64,000 bases of DNA. Origin: SHZI01 sp041396045. Its GTDB lineage: Bacteria > Pseudomonadota > Gammaproteobacteria > Steroidobacterales > GCA-2729495. The stretch covers positions 8,059 to 72,058 of the forward strand of contig JAWKZI010000014.1 of the NCBI GenBank assembly GCA_041396045.1. Reading direction: 5' to 3'. A program made the translations under genes and the position numbers. Below, one piece after another: positions 54,258 through 63,351 of this stretch (within the stretch, counting starts at the first letter, position 1; every line of letters starts with the position of its first letter). The notes beneath the pieces are model-generated. The model ran no database searches. It was not told where the DNA came from and worked only from the letters and a program-made list of their open reading frames with translations.

Positions 54258-55119
54258 AGGAGCGTTCTGGTCAACAAGAACTCGAAGGCCATTCTGCAGG
54301 GCCTGACTGGCCGGCAGGGATCATTTCACGCCCAGCAGTGCATCGAGTACGGCACGCAGATCGTGGCCGGCTGCACGCCGGGGCGTGGCGGTACCGAGCA
54401 TCTGGGCATTCCTGTTCGGGAACACGATGCCCGGAAGCGGGTCAAGGCCTCCGGCGCCGATGTCAGCATGATATTTGTGCCGGCACCCGCGCGGCTGACG
54501 CCATCCGCGCGGCCGCGGCTGGTATCAAGCTGATCGTGTGCATCACCGAGGGCATTCCGGTGCTGGATACGGCGCGCCGTGCCGCGCTCAAGGACTACGA
54601 CGCCCGCCTGATCGGACCCAATTGTCCGGGCATCATTACGCCGGGCGAATGCAAGATCGGCATCATGCCGGGTCATCCATCAGCCCGGCCGTGTCGGCAT
54701 AATTTCCCGCTCCGGCACGCTGACTCCGGCGAAGCGGTGTACCAGACCACGCGTAATGGTCTGGGTCAGACCACCTGCATCGGCAGCGGCGGCGATCCGA
54801 TCCGCGGCATGAATTTCATCGACTGCCTGGAACTCTCTTGAGCAGGATCCGGCCACCGACGGCATCATCATGGTGGGCAGATTGCGGCTCGGACGAAGAA
54901 GTACGCCGGGCTACATCCAGGAGATGTCACGAAGCCGGTGGTGGCCTACACGCCGGCGTTACCGCGCCGCCGGGCAAGCGGATGGGTCATGCCGGCGCGA
55001 TCATTTCCGGTGGTGAGGGCACAGCCGCCGCCAAATTTGCGGCGCTGGAGAAGGCGGGCGTAAAAACCGTGCGCTCACCCGCCGAACTGGGCAGCACGAT
55101 GCAGGAGCTGCTTCGCTGA
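54258..55119 (+). pseudogene. sucD: Succinyl-CoA synthetase alpha subunit (frameshifted)
   Basis: Alpha subunit, which carries the phosphorylated histidine. SVLVNKNSKAILQGLTGRQGSFHAQQCIEYGTQIVAGCTPGRGGTEHLGIPV, IKLIVCITEGIPVLD, ARLIGPNCPGIITPGECKIGIMPGH, GEAVYQTTRNGLGQTTCIGSGGDPI, FIDCLEL, and GVTAPPGKRMGHAGAIISGGEGTAAAKFAALEKAGVKTVRSPAELG read in order but in several frames. Breaks lie near 54485, 54685, 54840 and 54920. The expected ATG at 54258 reads AGG. Identity is firm. As in sucC, conserved motifs are kept nearly unchanged between breaks, which is more typical of indel errors than of old decay. The 3' end overlaps nadE. Confidence 0.85.
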
Positions 55120-56783
55120 CCGACACCCTGCGTATCGCGCTCGCCCAGCAGAACTTTCTGGTGGGCGACGTGGCCGGAAACACCGCCCGCATCGTCGAAC
55201 TGATCGGGGAGGTCCGCAAGACGCGGTCTGCCGATCTGCTGATGTGTCCGGAACTGGCGATCACCGGCTATCCACCGGAAGATCTGCTGTTCCACGCTGG
55301 CCTGCATCGCCAGATCAGCGACAGCCTGGCGCGCCTGGCGGCCGCATCGGCCGATGTCGCGGTGCTCGTCGGGTATCCCGAATATACCGAGAACGGCATC
55401 TACAACTCGCTGGCCCTCTTCGCGGACGGCCGGCGCCTGGCGAATCACCGCAAGTGCAATCTGCCGAACTACAGTGTGTTCGACGAGCAGCGCTATTTCA
55501 CGCGCGGTACCGGACCCACGGTGGTGGAGTTTCGCGGCTTCAGGTTTGCCCTGGGTGTCTGCGAAGACATCTGGGAATCCGAACCCATGGCATCCGCCCG
55601 CGATGCCGAAGCCATTCTTGCCGTCAACGGCTCTCCGTTCGAGATCGACAAACAGATCCGGCGCGAAAAGGTCATTGCAGCGCGCGTCAAGGCCACCGGC
55701 TTGCCGCTGGTGTACCTCAACATGGTCGGCGGGCAGGACGAACTGGTATTCGATGGCGGCTCCTGCGCCATGGCAGGCGATGGCCGGCTGGTGCTGCGTG
55801 CACCCGTCTTTGAGCCGGCATTGCCGGTGGTGGCATTGCGGCGCGCGGGCGGCACGATTGCGCTGACTGCCGGCACCCAAGGAGTAGACGTCGTTCCATT
55901 GCCGGAACAGGTCGCCAGTGTCTACGGCGCACTGGTTACCGGCGTGCGTGACTACGTGCGCAAGAACGGTTTTGCAGGCGTCGTGCTCGGGCTGTCCGGC
56001 GGTATCGATTCCGCACTCACGCTGGCCATCGCCGTCGATGCTCTGGGTGCAGAAGCCGTACAGGCGGTGATGATGCCCTATCGATACACGGCGGCGATCA
56101 GCATCGAGGACGCCGCCGGGCAGGCCCGTACACTTGGTGTGAACTACCAGGTCATACCCATAGAAAAATTGGTGGGTGCTGCACAAACGGCACTTCAGGC
56201 GCTGTTTGCCGAACATTCAGACGATGACGCCAGTGGGGCTGCAGATACCACCGAAGAGAATCTGCAGTCGCGCGCCCGCGGGATTTTGCTGATGGCGATT
56301 TCCAACAAGACCGGACGCATGGTGCTGGCAACAGGCAACAAGAGCGAACTGGCGGTGGGCTACGCCACGCTCTACGGCGATATGGCGGGCGGCTTTGCGC
56401 CGATCAGGGATTGCACCAAGACGATGGTGTACCGGCTGGCCCGCTACCGCAATTCAATTGCCGCCGATGGCATCCAGGTGATTCCGGAACGCGTGATCAC
56501 CCGGCCGCCGAGTGCTGAACTCAAGCCGGACCAGCAGGACAGCGACACGCTGCCGCCTTACGAAGTGCTGGACCCGATTCTTGACCAATTGATCCTCGAA
56601 AACCGCTCGGTCGAGGAGATCGTTGCGCTGGGCATCGAGCCGGAAGTGGCCGTGCGGGTGCTGGCGATGGTGCGGCGCGCGGAATACAAGCGCCGGCAGG
56701 CGCCGCCGGGAGTGCGGATTTCCAGCCGGGCATTCGGGCGGGACTGGCGCTACCCGATGACTTCTGGTTACCGGCATCGCTGA
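55116..56783 (+). CDS. nadE: Glutamine-dependent NAD(+) synthetase
   Basis: Two-domain enzyme making NAD+ from deamido-NAD+ with glutamine as ammonia donor. The N-terminal nitrilase-like amidase has the Glu-Lys-Cys triad in CPELAITGYPPEDLLF, HRKCNLPNYSVFDEQRYF and GVCEDIWE. The C-terminal synthetase domain has the PP-loop LGLSGGIDSALTL and ATGNKSELAVGYATLYGDMAGGFAPI. The family N terminus TDTLRIALAQQNFLVGDVAGN begins at 55116, where the codon is CTG; the first standard start is a GTG at 55161, already inside the domain. A mutated or misread ATG at 55116, overlapping the sucD stop, is likely. Confidence 0.93.
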   Translation: MTDTLRIALAQQNFLVGDVAGNTARIVELIGEVRKTRSADLLMCPELAITGYPPEDLLFHAGLHRQISDSLARLAAASADVAVLVGYPEYTENGIYNSLALFADGRRLANHRKCNLPNYSVFDEQRYFTRGTGPTVVEFRGFRFALGVCEDIWESEPMASARDAEAILAVNGSPFEIDKQIRREKVIAARVKATGLPLVYLNMVGGQDELVFDGGSCAMAGDGRLVLRAPVFEPALPVVALRRAGGTIALTAGTQGVDVVPLPEQVASVYGALVTGVRDYVRKNGFAGVVLGLSGGIDSALTLAIAVDALGAEAVQAVMMPYRYTAAISIEDAAGQARTLGVNYQVIPIEKLVGAAQTALQALFAEHSDDDASGAADTTEENLQSRARGILLMAISNKTGRMVLATGNKSELAVGYATLYGDMAGGFAPIRDCTKTMVYRLARYRNSIAADGIQVIPERVITRPPSAELKPDQQDSDTLPPYEVLDPILDQLILENRSVEEIVALGIEPEVAVRVLAMVRRAEYKRRQAPPGVRISSRAFGRDWRYPMTSGYRHR

Positions 56784-56830
56784 GATGTAACGGCTTATTG
56801 CTGCGAAGGGTTGGGGCAACGCACTCCGTG

Positions 56831-56960
56831 GCCCGCGGCATCCCGGCGGGAAATCTTGTCGGCCTGGCGTGCGGCACGCCTTTTCGGCCGACAAGACACC
56901 CGCCACGCTGCCGCTCGCGGCGGAGGTGAGCTGAGTTGCCATCGGCCCGGATGACAGCAT
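56831..56960 (+). repeat. Palindromic intergenic repeat, copy A
   Basis: Nested inverted repeat between the convergent nadE and bamD. From outside inward GCGGCA/TGCCGC, GGCGGG/CCCGCC, TTGTCGGCC/GGCCGACAA and GGCGTG/CACGCC pair around a CGG loop (56835-56914), followed by CCATCGGCCCGGATGACAGCA. Related copies lie at 59865-59951 (same strand) and 59993-60115 (opposite strand). I do not recognise it as a known REP family. Confidence 0.8.
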
Positions 56961-56992
56961 AAATCCGCGGTTGAGCACAGCAGAAGCGGCTG

Positions 56993-57810
56993 CTACCAGA
57001 ATTTGTGACCAGGCTCTTCGGCTTGCTTGACGTCGCGTTTGGCGCGCTCGGGGAAGCTGGCGACGAGGACGGTGCGGGCGTCGTTGGCGAGGTCAATCAT
57101 GCCGAGCTTTTCGTAGGCGGCGCCCATCAGCGCGAGGGCCCGGGTACGGCGGGCGCGCCGTTGTATTGCTCAACGACATAGCGGCCGCGATTGGCGGCGG
57201 CGAGCCAGGCGCCGCGTTGCATGTAGTAGCGGGCCACGTGCATTTCGTAAGTGGCTAGCCGGTTACGCAGGAACACCATGCGCTGGCGTGCGTCAGCCGC
57301 ATAGATGCTGTCCGGAAAGCGTTGCAACAGTTGTGCAAATACCGAAAAGGATTCCTGACCGTTCTTTGGCGGCCGTTTCGACAGGTCCACATTGAACAGG
57401 CGGTGATACCAGCTGTGTTCACCGGAGAAGTAGGCCAGGCCGCGCATGTAGAGGGCGTAATCCACCCGGGGGTGGGTGGGATTCTCACGTTCGAAGTTGG
57501 TGGCGGCGTCGACCGTGGCTTCGATCTGCCGATCCTTGTAGTAGCAGTAGATCAGGTCCAGTTGTGCCTGCTTCGTCTCGTTGCTGAACGGAAAGCGTGC
57601 TTCCAGGGCTTCGTAGTAGCGGATCGCGTTGCCGAAATTGCCGGATTCCATAGCCTTGTTGCCGCGCTTGTAAAGCTCGGTGACGGAGGATCGGGCATCC
57701 CGTTCATCTTTGGACCGGCTGGAGCAGCCCGCCAGCAGTCCGCTAAAGACCAGCAGCAGGGCGAGGGCAATAACCAGGGTCGAATAGTTCTGGCGTGAAT
57801 TCGCAGGCAT
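56993..57810 (-). CDS. bamD: Outer membrane assembly lipoprotein BamD (C-terminal frameshift)
   Basis: Essential lipoprotein of the BAM complex that inserts beta-barrel proteins. A signal peptide ends in the lipobox GLLAGC, and tetratricopeptide-like repeats follow (SVTELYKRGNKAMESGNFGNAIRYYEALEARFPF, QAQLDLIYCYYKDRQIEATVDAATNFERENPTHP, LLQRFPDSIYAADARQRMVFLRNRLA). The intact frame ends early at about 57127 (NGAPAVPGPSR). One base restored near 57140 (GGGCCC for GAGGCCC) lets it run on through ALMGAAYEKLGMIDLANDA to VKQAEEPGHKFW, the family C terminus, with a stop at 56993. The start at 57810 is preferred to a longer one. rluD diverges 49 bases away. Confidence 0.93.
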
Positions 57811-57859
57811 GGATAAGGCGCTGTCGCCGACGGGGCCGGCAGTATAGCCTAGGCTCGAT

Positions 57860-59011
57860 ATGGACCCCGAACCGCACCGCCTCACCATTCCCGCCGACGC
57901 CGCCGGCCGCCGTCTGGACCAGGTGCTGGCCGAACTGCTGCCGGACCTTTCCCGTAGTCAGCTCAAACAATGGATTCTCGACGGCCGCGTGCATCTGGAC
58001 GGCGAGCAGCCCGTGCCGCGCACGCGTGTTGCAGCGGGGCAGGAAATCGCCGTGGAGGGCTACAGCAGCGAGGACGGCGATAGCGCTCAATCAAGCGAGT
58101 TCGATCCCGATGTTGTCCCCGAAGCGGTAGAGATGCCGCTGACCATCGCCTACGAGGATGAATACCTGCTGGTAATCAACAAGCCTGCCGGTCTGGTGGT
58201 GCATCCGGGGGCCGGCAATCACACGGGTACGCTGCAAAACGGCCTGCTGGCCTATGCGCCCGAACTGGCCGACGTGCCACGCAGCGGCATTCTGCACCGG
58301 CTCGACAAAGACACCTCCGGGCTGCTGATCGTGGCCAGGACCCTTGAGGCACACACGATCCTGGCGGAAGCCCTTGAGGCGCGCGACATCCAGCGCGAGT
58401 ACCGGGCAGTCTGTGTAGGTCCGCTTACCGCCGGTGGCGTCGTCGATGCGGCGATTGCCCGCCATCAGTCCCAGCGCACGAAAATGGCCGTGACTGATTT
58501 CGGCGGTAGGGAGGCCGTGACGCACTACCGCGTACTGGGCCGATTTTCGCATCACACCTACATTGCCGTGCGTCTGGATACCGGGCGCACGCACCAGATA
58601 CGCGTGCACATGGCACATATACGCCATCCGATTGTTGGCGACCCGGCGTACAGCGGGCGGCTGATCGTGCCGGCCGGCGCGACGCCGGTGCTGGCGAATG
58701 CCCTGCGCGGCTTCCGGCGCCAGGCCTTGCATGCGCATCGCCTGCAGTTCCTTCACCCGGTTGACGGACACACTATTGAATTGAAGGCGTCACTGCCGGA
58801 CGACTTCCGGGTGCTGCTGGCGGCACTGGTAGCCAACACAAATGAGGCGGCCATTGATGCGGCGGCGAGCGTGGCTGAAGTTGCGCGCCTGGAAGCCTTG
58901 CCGTGGCCCGAACCGCTGACGGACCCCTGGTCAGAAAGCTCGCCGGAAAGTCGGCCAGCGCGCCGGCCAGCGCGCCGTTCTGCACGCTCGTCGTCGGTGG
59001 ACGAGGACTGA
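57860..59011 (+). CDS. rluD: 23S rRNA pseudouridine synthase RluD
   Basis: RluA-family enzyme making pseudouridines 1911, 1915 and 1917 in 23S rRNA helix 69. An N-terminal S4 RNA-binding domain (RRLDQVLAELLPDLSRSQLKQWILDGRVHLDG) precedes the catalytic domain with the active aspartate in GILHRLDKDTSGLLIVAR, then RTHQIRVHMAHIRHPIVGDPAY and RQALHAHRLQFLHP. The last 60 residues form a tail rich in alanine, proline, serine and arginine not typical of the family (total 383 residues against ~325). bamD diverges upstream, and pgeF overlaps the stop, both as in E. coli. Confidence 0.95.
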   Translation: MDPEPHRLTIPADAAGRRLDQVLAELLPDLSRSQLKQWILDGRVHLDGEQPVPRTRVAAGQEIAVEGYSSEDGDSAQSSEFDPDVVPEAVEMPLTIAYEDEYLLVINKPAGLVVHPGAGNHTGTLQNGLLAYAPELADVPRSGILHRLDKDTSGLLIVARTLEAHTILAEALEARDIQREYRAVCVGPLTAGGVVDAAIARHQSQRTKMAVTDFGGREAVTHYRVLGRFSHHTYIAVRLDTGRTHQIRVHMAHIRHPIVGDPAYSGRLIVPAGATPVLANALRGFRRQALHAHRLQFLHPVDGHTIELKASLPDDFRVLLAALVANTNEAAIDAAASVAEVARLEALPWPEPLTDPWSESSPESRPARRPARRSARSSSVDED

Positions 59012-59780
59012 TGTCCACTGCCAGTCTGCCCGCGCATGTAATCCGGGCCGACTGGCCGGCTACGCCCGGCGTGCAGGCGGTGGCCACGACCCGCATGGGC
59101 GGCGTCAGCGCAGGGCCATGGGCCTCCCTCAATCTGGGCGACCATGTGGCCGACGACGCGATGGCAGTTGCCCGCAATCGACACTTGCTGCAAAGCGGGT
59201 TGAGCCTGCCTGCAGCGCCCGTCTGGTTGCATCAGGTGCATGGCAAGGCTGTCGCCATACTGGAAGCGCCAGCGAATTCAACGCCGACGGCCGATGCCGC
59301 GCTGACCACCGTGCCCGGCGTCGTCTGCGCCGTACTCACGGCCGATTGCCTGCCGGTGCTCTTCTGCAATCGTGCAGGCACTCACGTGGCCGCCGCTCAT
59401 GCCGGCTGGCGCGGTCTGGCCGACGGCGTTCTGGAAGCCACGGTCGCCGCGCTCGTCGCTGCGGGTGCACCGGCACATACCCTGCTTGCCTGGCTGGGCC
59501 CGGCAATCGGCCCCGAACGCTACGAAGTCGGCACCGAGGTCCGCGACGCGTTCATTCGCAGCGACCCCGAAGCGCTCAGTGCCTTTCGTCGCCGGCAAGC
59601 CTGGCCACTGGTTGCTTTGAACCTGTATGCTGCCGCCCGCCAGCGTCTGCAACGCGCCGGCGTCTCCCACATCAGTGGTGTGGCTATTGCACCTTCAGTG
59701 ATGCAAACCGCTTATTCCCACGCCGCGACGGTGTCACCGGCCGCCAGGCCACCTTGATCTGGCGTAGTCCGGCGCCGTGA
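59011..59780 (+). CDS. pgeF: Multicopper-like purine nucleoside phosphorylase YfiH/PgeF (one frameshift)
   Basis: Member of the laccase-domain family (formerly DUF152) linked to purine nucleoside handling and peptidoglycan fidelity. Zinc ligands appear in HQVHGK, TADCLPVLF and AAHAGWRGLADGV. The ATG at 59011 shares one base with the rluD stop (TGATG). The intact frame ends at 59757, but the conserved C terminus GGYCTFSDANRLFPRRDGVTGRQATLIWRSP is in the next frame; one missing base near 59683 (GGTGTGGC for GGTGGTGGC) accounts for it, giving the end at 59780. The rluD-pgeF-clpB order is the same as in E. coli. Confidence 0.92.
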
Positions 59781-59864
59781 GCACCTGCCGCCGCGCTCGA
59801 CATCTTATTGCACTCAGCACGCGGCATCCCGGCCAGTACCGACCTCAGCTATAGCACTCCAGGC

Positions 59865-59951
59865 CTGCGGCATCCCGGCCGGAACGCCCGCCTGGCGTGC
59901 GGCACGCCTTTCGGCGGAAGGGACACTGGCCACGTTGCCGCTCACGGCGGA
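59865..59951 (+). repeat. Palindromic intergenic repeat, copy B
   Basis: Shares GCGGCATCCCGGC, the inner hairpin GGCGTGCGGCACGCC and the end GCCACGTTGCCGC..CGGCGG with copy A. The middle helix TTGTCGGCC/GGCCGACAA of copy A is replaced here by CCGCC/GGCGG, so pairing is kept while sequence differs. Confidence 0.75.
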
Positions 59952-59992
59952 TCACGCTGTTTGCCTAGCGGAATCCATGAACAACCGATTCC

Positions 59993-60115
59993 CTGCTGTC
60001 ATCCGGGTCGATGGAATTCATTCACCACACAGCGAAAGGGAAGGTGGCGGTGTCTCGTCGGCTGAAAAGGAGGCCGCACCAGGCCGACAAGACACCCGCC
60101 GGGATGCCGCGGGCT
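59993..60115 (-). repeat. Palindromic intergenic repeat, copy C (inverted)
   Basis: Reverse complement resembles copy A: GCGGCATCCCGGCGGG, then CTTGTCGGCCTGG, a diverged inner loop, CCGACGAGACACCGCCAC, and after a gap CCATCGACCCGGATGACAGCA. Together with copy A it bounds the bamD-rluD-pgeF segment as an inverted pair. Confidence 0.75.
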
Positions 60116-60177
60116 ACGAAGTGCAACAGAGGCGTATCGAGCCCGAAGCGGTTTCCCACGCAGCAACCGCTGGCCGG

Positions 60178-60206
60178 GCTGAAATCCCCGCCAGTTAGCC
60201 CAATCT
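60178..60206 (+). promoter_or_regulatory. Heat-shock (sigma-32) type promoter of clpB
   Basis: GCTGAAA (60178-60184) and CCCAATCT (60199-60206) with a 14-base spacer resemble CTTGAAA-N11-16-CCCCATNT, about 25 bases before the clpB ATG. clpB is sigma-32 dependent in other gammaproteobacteria. Confidence 0.45.
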
Positions 60207-60231
60207 ACAGTGCTGTTTCCGAGAGTAAGCA

Positions 60232-62799
60232 ATGCGCCAGGACAAACTCACCGAAGCAAATTCCAGACTGCACTACAGGACGCCCAGTCGCTGGCGGTCG
60301 GTCGCGATCATCAGCTTGAGGAGCTCCGCACGTCATGGTCGCGCGCCGGAGCAGCCGGGTCCGGCGTGGGGCGCATTGCTCAACAAAGGGAGCCAATCTC
60401 AATCAGTTGCGCTCAAAGGCGCGGCGCTGGACCAGGTGCGCCGCAGGTTGAGGGTACCGGCGGTGACGTACATGGCTCGAACGACCTCGGCCGCCTGCTG
60501 AATCTCACCTATCGCTCGCCCAGAAGCGCGACGATCAGTACATCTCTGGTGAGCTGTACTTGCAGCCTGCGGCTGACAAGGCCATTGGGCCGCGGTGCTG
60601 AAGGAGGCCGGCGTCGTCAAGGGCGCGTTGGAGAAGGCCATCGACGAAGTCCGTGGCGGCGAGAGCATCGACGATCCGAGTGCCGAGGAAACGCGTCAGG
60701 CGCTGGAGAAATACACCATCGATCTCACGGCTCGCGCCGAGAAGGGCAAGCTGGACCCGGTGATCGGTCAGTGAGCAGACGAAATCCGCCGCACAATCCA
60801 GGTGCTGCAACGTCGGACCAAGAATAATCCGGTGCTCATTGGCGAGCCGGGTGTTGGCAAAACGGCCATCGTGGAGGGCCTGGCCCAGCGCATCGTCAAC
60901 GGTGAAGTACCAGAGTCCCTCAAGAGCAAGCGCATCCTGTCGCTGGACATGGGTTCGCTGATCGCCGGCGCGAAATACCGTGGCGATTTCGAGGAGCGCC
61001 TGAAGGGTGTGCTAAGTGACCTGGCCAAACAGGAAGGTCAGGTCATCCTGTTTATCGATGAGCTGCACACGGTTGTGGGTGCGGGCAAGGCCGATGGCGC
61101 GATGGATGCCGGCAACATGCTGAAGCCCGCGCTGGCGCGTGGCGAACTGCATTGCGTAGGCGCGACGACGCTGGACGAATACCGTCAGTACATCGAGAAG
61201 GACGCGGCGCTGGAGCGGCGTTTCCAGAAGGTACAAGTGGACGAGCCGCTGGTTGAAGACACGATCGCGATCCTGCGTGGCCTCAAGGAACGCTACGAGG
61301 TGCATCACGGCGTGGACATCACCGACCCGGCCATCGTTGCTGCGGCCACGCTGTCCCACCGCTACATTGCCGACCGGCAACTGCCCGACAAAGCCATCGA
61401 TCTGATCGACGAAGCAGCCTCGCGGCTGCGCATGGAGATCGACTCCAAGCCGGAAGAGATGGACCGGCTCGACCGTCGCATCATTCAGCTCAAGATCGAG
61501 CAGGTGGCGTTGAAAAAGGAATCCGACGAGGCCTCGAAGAAGCGCCTGAAGGATCTGGAAACGCAACTCGCCACGCTTGAGCGCGAGTACGCCGACCTCG
61601 ACGAAGTGTGGCGGGCCGAGAAGGCCTCCGTGCAGGGCGAGGCGCAGATCAAGGAAGCACTGGAACGGGCCCGGCTGGATCTGGAAGCGGCCCGTCGCGG
61701 CCAGGATCTGGCGCGCATGTCCGAACTGCAGTACGGCCGTATTCCGGACCTGGAGAAAAAGCTGGCGGCTTCCACCAGCGGCACCCAGGCGGAAACGCGC
61801 CTGTTGCGCAACAAGGTGACGGAAGAAGAGATCGCCGAGATCGTCTCCAAGTGGACCGGCATTCCGGTCAGCAAGATGCTGGAAGGCGAGCGGGACAAGT
61901 TGTTGCGCATGGAAGAGGCGCTTGGCCGGCGTGTCATTGGCCAGGACGAGGCACTGACAGCCGTCTCCGATGCCATCCGGCGCACGCGTGCCGGGCTTTC
62001 CGATCCGCGCCGGCCCAGCGGCTCGTTCATGTTTCTGGGCCCCACCGGCGTCGGCAAAACCGAACTGACCAAGGCGCTCGCCGAATTTCTCTTTGACACG
62101 GAAGACGCGCTGATCCGCGTCGACATGTCCGAGTTCATGGAGAAGCACTCTGTGGCCCGGCTGATCGGCGCGCCGCCGGGCTACGTCGGCTATGAGGAGG
62201 GCGGTTACCTGACCGAGCTCGTACGCCGCAAGCCTTATTCGGTGGTGCTGTTCGACGAGATCGAGAAGGCTCACCCGGATGTTTTTAACGTGCTGTTGCA
62301 GGTCCTCGACGACGGCCGGCTGACTGATGGTCAGGGACGCACAGTGGACTTCCGCAACACGGTTATCGTGATGACGTCCAATCTGGGCTCACAACGTATA
62401 CAGAGCATGGCGGGCGAGGCCAGTCACGAGGCCATGAAGGCGGCGGTGATGGAGGTGGTGCGGGAACATTTCCGCCCGGAATTCATCAATCGCGTCGACG
62501 ATATCGTGGTGTTCCATACCCTGACTGCCAGCCAGATTCATGACATCGTGAAGATCCAGCTCGGCTACCTGAAGGCGCGCCTGGCCGATCGCGATATGAC
62601 CCTCACCGTTTCCGAGGCCGCCCTCGACAAACTGGCCGAAGCCGGTTTTGATCCGGTGTATGGTGCCCGCCCGCTGAAGCGTGCCATCCAGCAGCAGATC
62701 GAGAATCCGCTGGCCCAGGAGATCCTGAAAGGCAATTTCGCGCCAGGGGCGGCAATCATCGCAGACGTGGATGGCGACAAGCTGAGCTTCCACACCTAG
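60232..62799 (+). CDS. clpB: Disaggregase chaperone ClpB (N-terminal part frameshifted)
   Basis: Hexameric ATPase that rescues aggregated proteins with DnaK. From 60802 the frame is intact: first Walker A GEPGVGKTAIVEGLAQR, GAKYRGDFEERLKGVL, the coiled-coil middle domain (about 61450-61800), second Walker A GPTGVGKTELTKALAEF and FRPEFINRVDDIVVF, ending HT. Upstream, MRQDKLT at 60232, FQTALQDAQSLAVGRDHQL, QVEGTGGDVHGSNDLGRLLNLT, then VRGGESIDDPSAEETRQALEKYTIDLTARAEKGKLDPVIG are recognisable in shifting frames, with several indels and a TGA at 60772 before EIRRTIQVL. The N-terminal domain is therefore unreadable as written. A sigma-32-like promoter precedes it. Confidence 0.93.
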
Positions 62800-62858
62800 G
62801 GCACCCCACGGGACGCGCGCCTACGGTAGAATGACCGACTGAAATTCGAGGTTTTGAC

Positions 62859-63254
62859 ATGCCTATTTTCGACTACCAGTGCAGCGCTTGCGGCCATACT
62901 TTCGATGTTCTACAGAAGGTCGGGGAGGGCGCGCTCAGGAAGTGTCCGGAATGCGGCAAGCTGACGCTGAAAAAGCAGTTGGCGGCGCCCAATTTCCACC
63001 TCAAGGGTACCGGCTGGTACAAAACGGATTTCAGGGACAAGGCCGGGGCGAAGGCTGACAAAAAGGCCGAGTCAGATGCCAAGGGCGGCAACGACAAGTC
63101 TGCCGCCGAAAAGTCCACCGACAAATCCGGAGGCAAATCCGAAAAAGCGGGCCATTCCCTGGACAGCGGCAGCAGCCACAAGCACGATCACGGTCACTCA
63201 CATAGTCACGGCGGCCACACCCACAGTCACGGGCCAGGTGGTCACAAACACTAA
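62859..63254 (+). CDS. FmdB-family zinc ribbon protein with histidine-rich tail
   Basis: Small protein of 131 residues. The first 60 or so form the FmdB/CxxC_CxxC_SSSS zinc ribbon, PIFDYQCSACGHTFDVLQKVGEG..KCPECGKLTLKKQ with four cysteines, then APNFHLKGTGWYKTDF. A lysine-, aspartate- and serine-rich linker follows, and the last 25 residues are a His/Gly/Ser stretch (HDHGHSHSHGGHTHSHGPGGHKH). The zinc ribbon is conserved next to aspS in many bacteria, but its function is not established. The histidine tail suggests nickel, zinc or copper binding, though this is inference. Confidence 0.88.
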   Translation: MPIFDYQCSACGHTFDVLQKVGEGALRKCPECGKLTLKKQLAAPNFHLKGTGWYKTDFRDKAGAKADKKAESDAKGGNDKSAAEKSTDKSGGKSEKAGHSLDSGSSHKHDHGHSHSHGGHTHSHGPGGHKH

Positions 63255-63299
63255 GTCGCACTATGCTGGAGCGTCTCCTGAAGGCGCTACTGCGGAACT

Positions 63300-63318
63300 G
63301 GCGCCTGCAGCAGGCGCC
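63300..63318. terminator. Perfect hairpin between fmdB-like gene and aspS
   Basis: GGCGCCTG and CAGGCGCC pair perfectly around a CAG loop. No T run follows, so termination by it alone is doubtful. Confidence 0.35.
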
Positions 63319-63351
63319 CTGACTGCCATTCACTTCTGATCAGGTTTTCGG

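Larger units (their letters stand above)
59781..60231. other. Intergenic region between pgeF and clpB
   Basis: About 450 bases containing repeat copies B and C, a further partial GCGGCATCCCGGCC at about 59821, and a heat-shock-type promoter close to clpB. No credible gene is seen. Confidence 0.6.

Noticed and set aside
56454..57096. Minus-strand frames between nadE and bamD as extra genes
   Set aside because: They run antisense to nadE, through repeat copy A and through the frameshifted bamD 3' end.
61012..62274. 420-residue minus-strand frame opposite clpB
   Set aside because: Antisense shadow; no recognisable domain.
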